NCBI RefSeq assembly: GCF_014898055.3
Contig: NW_023605083.1
Location: forward strand, 91,171,721-91,235,720
From: Talpa occidentalis
Lineage: Eukaryota; Chordata; Mammalia; Eulipotyphla; Talpidae
Length of the DNA stretch: 64,000 nt
Direction of reading: 5' to 3'
In this document: one piece after another, positions 59,453-64,000 of the stretch
How positions within the stretch are numbered: the first letter of the stretch is position 1
Layout: the number at the start of each line of letters is the position of its first letter
Position numbers and translations under genes: made by a program
Notes under the pieces: generated by a model
The model's database searches: none
Told to the model about the DNA's origin: nothing
What the model saw: the letters and a program-made list of their open reading frames with translations, nothing else

Positions 59453-60745
59453 CCAGTTCTGGACCTAGCCCTGATGAGAAGTGGGAGTTTCAGTTTTCAC
59501 TCTTGGAAGTCAGCCACCTTGCTATGAGGAAGTTCAGCTAGAAAGAAAGACTTTGTGGAGTGGCCCTGGGGGGTGAGACACCGTGGAAAGAGGGAAAGAA
59601 GCCACACAAAGGAGCACTGTGGCCCCAGCCGTGCAAACAAAGCCTTTGGGGTGCCCCTAGCCAGCCCAGCCAACAACTGAATGCCTCCAAGCATGTACTT
59701 TAACCAATACCAGTAGGACCACAGGCCTAAGCCTGCCCAAATTGCTGATCTAGAGAAAAACTGAGAAATAACATATAGTTGTTTCTTTTAAGCCACTGAA
59801 ATTTTGAGATGCTAGGTTATACTCCCTCATTAAAAATGTGATGTAGCTTGTGTGTCCGTTTTTAGATATACATGCAATGGAACTTTACGCATCTCATTTG
59901 TTCCTTACTTTGTAAATGCATGTTGAAGACCTAGCCCTGTTGCCATTTGTGCAGCTGATTTGTTGCTATAAACCAATGCATTGTGGTGTGGAACGGCTGT
60001 CATTTACTTCCCATTCTCTAATAATGAAGCTTAGGTTGTTGCCAACACCCAAACAGCAGAATTAACACTACAATTAACATTGTCATCACTGTGGACCTAG
60101 GTGAGAATTTCTAAGAATTAAATTGCTAGGTCACAGAATATGCTCATTCTTAATTCCACACACACATACACATCTTTACACTGATGAGATCATCTCCATA
60201 ACACTCTTTTGGTACCGTTTTTGCTCCCTTTTCTATTCTGCTTGCCTCATCCTCTCCCTCCTCTGCCTACCCTTACCATATCTTTCAGCCCTGCCCCTTC
60301 TAGGAGAAAAGGAAAAACCTAGAAATTATCTTACTGTTTACCTCTGTTACTAATGTTTCCTCATATTCTCATGGTGAGAACCTCTCTCTTTAGGTGAGAA
60401 TTTCCTCGTGAAATATATCCAGAGTGACATAGCAAGGTCGCTAAGTATTCTCAGGCTTCATTTTAGAGTCCTACCAGACTACACACTTTCCAGAATAGCC
60501 TGTGCCTACCCGCGCACCCATCAGCAGTGCACAAACACTCCCCCTTTGTATTCATCCCTCCCAGTAGTTGATATTATTCAGCTCCCCAATGGCTGCCAAT
60601 CTGATACCATCTTACTAGCCTTTTCGTTGCATTTCAGGTTAACAGTGGGTTTGAACATTTCTTATCTGTTCTCTAGTCATTTGGGTTTCCTCTCATGTGG
60701 GCAACCTTTTCATATCCTTGAGCCATTTTTCTATTTTCTTTTTTT
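59453..60745. other. Spacer with no gene recognised
   Basis: Parts such as TGGTGTGGAACGGCTGTC to TTAAATTGCTAGGTCACAGA (59,990-60,140) look like old antisense L1. No protein motif stands out. Confidence 0.4.
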
Positions 60746-60749
60746 TTTT

Positions 60750-60752
60750 TTT

Positions 60753-60783
<31 letters not shown>

Positions 60784-61023
60784 TACAAGCACTGGGTACA
60801 GTCAGAAGCGCGGGAGGATGAGAGGATTCACCAGAGCCAGAGTGGGGAACAGAACAGGCAGACTGACTGAAATACACTGCTGAGGGGAGCAGTGGGTGAG
60901 AAAGGAGAGGTCTGCTGAGCCATGTGGGTAGCTCCCAGGCCAGCCAGGATCAAACCCGTGCTGCAGAGTCTGCAGGCAGCTTCACAGCACTATACTCAAC
61001 CACCTGCACCACCAGGGAGGCCC
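60750..61023 (-). mobile_element. tRNA-derived SINE
   Basis: Long (TTTA)n start, ends CACCACCAGGGAGGCCC. Confidence 0.95.
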
Positions 61024-61753
61024 TCAATATGAACCTTTAAAAATATTAGTAAAATCTTATCCAATTCTTTCTATATTTCTCTGATGTTAACTAGTGAAAT
61101 CCCAGAGCCTGCCCTAGAAAATGCAAGTTATTGTAATGACTATCAGGTGCCTAAGGAAGAAACAGAGCCTCATTTTGAGAGTCTGTTAAGGCAAAGATGT
61201 GCCTAACCCTGTCCATCTTTTTCCCCAATGAACTACAAAGACCTACATGGTAACTAATAATTCTTGTGAACATATTCTGTTCTCTGCAACATTAAATGTC
61301 TCTTCAGAAGACTTAAGGCTCCCAGGACTTGAAAAGGAAGTGTTGTCATCACTGGTAAAAATAATTTCCAAGAAATGCCAGTGACTAATTGGTTGTCTTT
61401 CTTGATCATTTGTTGCACTTAGAGTCCCTAAGCAAGGATATGATTCTTGTTTCAAATCGGAAGCAACTCACAGGCGCCCTTTCCTCTTCTCCCACAGGCA
61501 TCATGGAATAAATAAGAGCTATGACTCCGTTAGATTGATGCTCAAAATACATTCTTTGAATTAAGTTAACACTCAAGATGCTCAAACAATGGCTAACAAT
61601 GCCATAAGGGAAGACCTCCTGAGTAAAGAGAATGTGATTTCATGGAGTTTTTAAGTAATAGAAAATCATTAGAAGGAAAACATCCCAAGATGAAACAAAT
61701 AACTAATATATCTCCATAAAAGCAAAAGAAACTATACAAGAAAGGAAATGTGG
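61024..61753. other. Spacer with no gene recognised
   Basis: Unique-looking AT-rich sequence without a recognised element or exon. Confidence 0.5.
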
Positions 61754-62010
61754 GGGTCTCCCTGGTGGCACAGGGGCTTAAGTCTCAGCACCATCAAGCT
61801 ATACCCAGCCACTGCAGCATGAGCTAGATCCCCGACCAGGGAGCTAACCCACATGGGCAGCAGACCTCTCCTGTCTCACCCGCTTGCTCCCCTCAGCAGT
61901 GTCTTGCAGTAGATCTGGCTATTATGCTCCCCCTTCTGTCTCTGTTGAATCCTCTCATCCCTCCACACTTCTGGCCTACACCCCAGTTCCTGTATGCATA
62001 AACAAATAAA
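61754..62010 (+). mobile_element. tRNA-derived SINE
   Basis: GGTCTCCCTGGTGGCACAGG head, AAACAAATAAAAATG tail; diverged. Confidence 0.92.
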
Positions 62011-63235
62011 AATGAATATTTTATATATATATTTATTACATCATCCCTCATTTTTGTACAATGTATGATTTCCTGTGAAATCCCCACTACCAATTCACCC
62101 GTGCACCATCACCATAGTCCCTTGTGCTCTTCGCTGTCCTGATCCTTCTCCCTCCTCCTTTCCTACAGAATGTCTCTGGTCTATGGTTGCCTGTTGATTT
62201 TGATTTTTACTTTATTATAGTTATTTTTTTCTGATCCCTTATTTGGTTCTTCTACATTCTCCTGATACCGGAATTGTCAGGCCTATACCAGGAATCTCAG
62301 GCTCAGGCAGCACTAGCCTCAGCCACTAGACCCCACGGGTTGGCGTCTCACGAAACCGCAGCAGGAATTTGCAGACGCTCAAGCAAGCAAGCGAGAAGAG
62401 GCAGGTTTGTTTAGAGAAAGAAAAAGTTTGTTGAGGAGAAAAAGAACAGAAATAAAGTGGGACTCCCAGGCCAGGGAACCAGGGAACCAGGGCTGGGAAG
62501 GGCAAGGAAGCCCAAGTGGAGTCGTGTCTCAGGGAATATAGACCTTCTTTCCCTCATTATTCTAAAGCTCCACCAGCCTCTTTGTGATTGGTTAGTTCTC
62601 AGCTGTCTCACTTAATTTGCTACTGAGTGGGGGATCTTCACATTCCTTATCTAACAGCTTTCTCTTTCCCCATTTGTTACTTCTTTATCTTTATGGCCCA
62701 GTCCTCTGGGTGGGCATCCCTGCATTGAAGTTAAACAGCTGCCCTTCTAAGTTGTCCATAAATTAAACTACTCTCCATTTCCCAATCTCTGCCTCCCTTT
62801 ATCACCTGAAGAAAACCAAGGCCAGCATTAACAATGTTGTCCTTGGTCCTGGGATGTTTGTTTCTCCAGGTGGAATTAGTTAGATTCCTCTTGCTGCCCT
62901 TATTTCTGAAGCCTTCCTTAGTTCTCCGAGGTCCCCTCCTGCAGTGTCCCTAAAACTGCCTAATTCCTAGCTTGCCCTGTGTCTCACTCCTATAATTATA
63001 GTGAAATCATCCAATATTTTTCTTTTTCTTTCCGGCTTATTTCGCTGAGCATAATCCCTTCCAGCTCCATCCATGTTGCCACGAATGGCATGAGTTTATC
63101 TTTTTGATTGCTGAGTAATATTCCATTGTGTATACATACCACATCTTCTTGATTCAGTCATCTATTTTTGGCATTTGGGTTGTTTCCATTGCTTACCTAT
63201 TTAAATAGTCCTGCAATAAGCATGGGAGTGTAGGT
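62011..63235 (-). mobile_element. L1 3' end, antisense, split by an LTR
   Basis: 62,020-62,270 (TGTTGATTTTGATTTTTACT) and 62,995-63,235 (GGCTTATTTCGCTGAGCATA, CAGCTCCATCCATGTTGCC) match the two parts of the continuous L1 at 42,294-42,703. Confidence 0.9.
62272..62992 (-). mobile_element. LTR-like insertion inside the L1
   Basis: About 720 bases that interrupt the L1, running from TGTCAGGCCTATACCAGG to TGTCTCACTCC. Ends and composition suit a solo LTR, probably minus strand (the minus-strand CTTCTCGCTTGCTTGCTTGA is U5-like). No coding sequence. Confidence 0.6.
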
Positions 63236-63289
63236 GTAGGTGTCCTTTCGAATTAATGTAATAAAAATAAATCTTTAAAAAAAGAAAGA

Positions 63290-63572
63290 GGGCCTCCCTG
63301 GTGGCGCAGCAGTTGAGCGCCGGGTTGCGAAGTTGCCCGCAGCCTCTGCAGCGCCGGTTCAATCCCCTGCAGCTCCCCAACCACCGGAGGAGGGTCCCAC
63401 ATGGCGCGCAGACCTCTCCTGCCGCCCGCTGCTCCCCTCAGCAGTGTACTTCAGTCCTTCTGCCTGCTCTGCTCCCCGCTCTGGCTCTGGTGAATTCTCA
63501 CCCTCCCGCGCTTCTGACTGTACCCAGTGCGTGTATAAATAAATAAATAAATCTTTTAAAAAAAAAGAAAGA
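63290..63572 (+). mobile_element. tRNA-derived SINE
   Basis: Near-consensus copy with A box TGGCGCAGCAG and B box GGTTCAATCCC; tail followed by (GAAA)n. Confidence 0.95.
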
Positions 63573-63950
63573 AAGAAAGGAAATGTGATCATAATAGAGA
63601 CTCAGTTCTATAGGACACAACATTTGCGGAGACATTGTTGATTGCAAACAAAATGATCAGTGATTCCAACAGCAAAATAGATTTTTCAGGAAAGAATAAC
63701 AGACCAGACAGCAGATTGGAAAGTCTATTTATGGCAAGACCCACGTGCACTTCCCTAAATCCAAGGTTCACAAGCTGTTGAAGAAAATTTGCAGGACCTT
63801 TCTCACAGCATCACCTCCCCTGGAGATACAAAGCACACTGGGTCTTCAACTTTGCTTCCTCTACAGATGTGGGCGCTATCTTTTCAGCCTCTGGACCTCA
63901 ATTCAATAGGGCTCTGAATAAAGGGGTCTCACAACTTATAAATGAATGCC
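63573..63950. other. Spacer with no gene recognised
   Basis: No motif or repeat that I can name. Confidence 0.4.
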
Positions 63951-63954
63951 TAAT

Positions 63955-64000
63955 TTTTTTAATTTTTATTTATTTATACGTACAAAAACTGGGGTACAGG
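63955..64000 (-). mobile_element. tRNA-derived SINE, partial (window edge)
   Basis: TTTTATTTATTTATACGTAC followed by AAAACTGGGGTACAGG is the start of a minus-strand SINE cut by the window end. Confidence 0.85.

Overview
The window is nuclear DNA of a placental mammal. It has multi-exon genes with GT-AG and GC-AG introns, processed pseudogenes, L1 fragments, LTRs, and more than thirty copies of one tRNA-derived SINE. The SINE (about 250-280 bp, tRNA-like A and B boxes, TAAATAAATAAATC tail) is not primate Alu, rodent B1/B2, carnivore CAN, equid ERE or the usual vespertilionid VES. I infer a laurasiatherian, perhaps a bat, but the species is not shown by the sequence.

The genes belong to the galactose/GalNAc C-type lectin cluster (human 17p13.1, order CLEC10A-ASGR2-ASGR1, all on one strand). 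Three lectin genes lie on the minus strand: ASGR2 copy A (coding exons 16,567-24,723), CLEC10A (26,830-29,547) and ASGR2 copy B (47,698-53,617). Each is a type II membrane protein: short cytoplasmic tail, one membrane segment, heptad stalk built from small phase-1 exons, then a three-exon C-type lectin domain with QPD and WND motifs. ASGR1 is not in the window.

Layout: positions 72-25,950 (copy A) and 31,976-54,844 (copy B) are a direct segmental duplication. It carries ASGR2, an RPL29 processed pseudogene and the same old L1 remnants in the same order. CLEC10A lies between the copies. Homology of the copies stops at 25,950 / 54,844. The simplest reading is a tandem duplication of a CLEC10A+ASGR2 unit, with junction at 25,950 and a second CLEC10A expected just left of the window. 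After the duplication each copy gained its own SINEs, L1s and LTRs, several with clear empty sites in the other copy. ASGR2-B looks fully intact (302 codons, all splice phases consistent). ASGR2-A has lost the donor of its first coding exon and has a weaker donor after exon 3, although its lectin-domain exons encode the same protein as copy B. A tract of about 1 kb over exons 4-6 is almost identical between copies, pointing to gene conversion.

From 54,845 to 64,000 there is no gene. The region holds an HNRNPA1 processed pseudogene whose 5' part is repeated in inverted orientation 1 kb away, two minus-strand solo LTRs, a third LTR inside an L1, and SINEs. I see no prokaryote-type system, CRISPR array or new RNA gene. 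The main interest is the lectin duplication and how the two copies are diverging.
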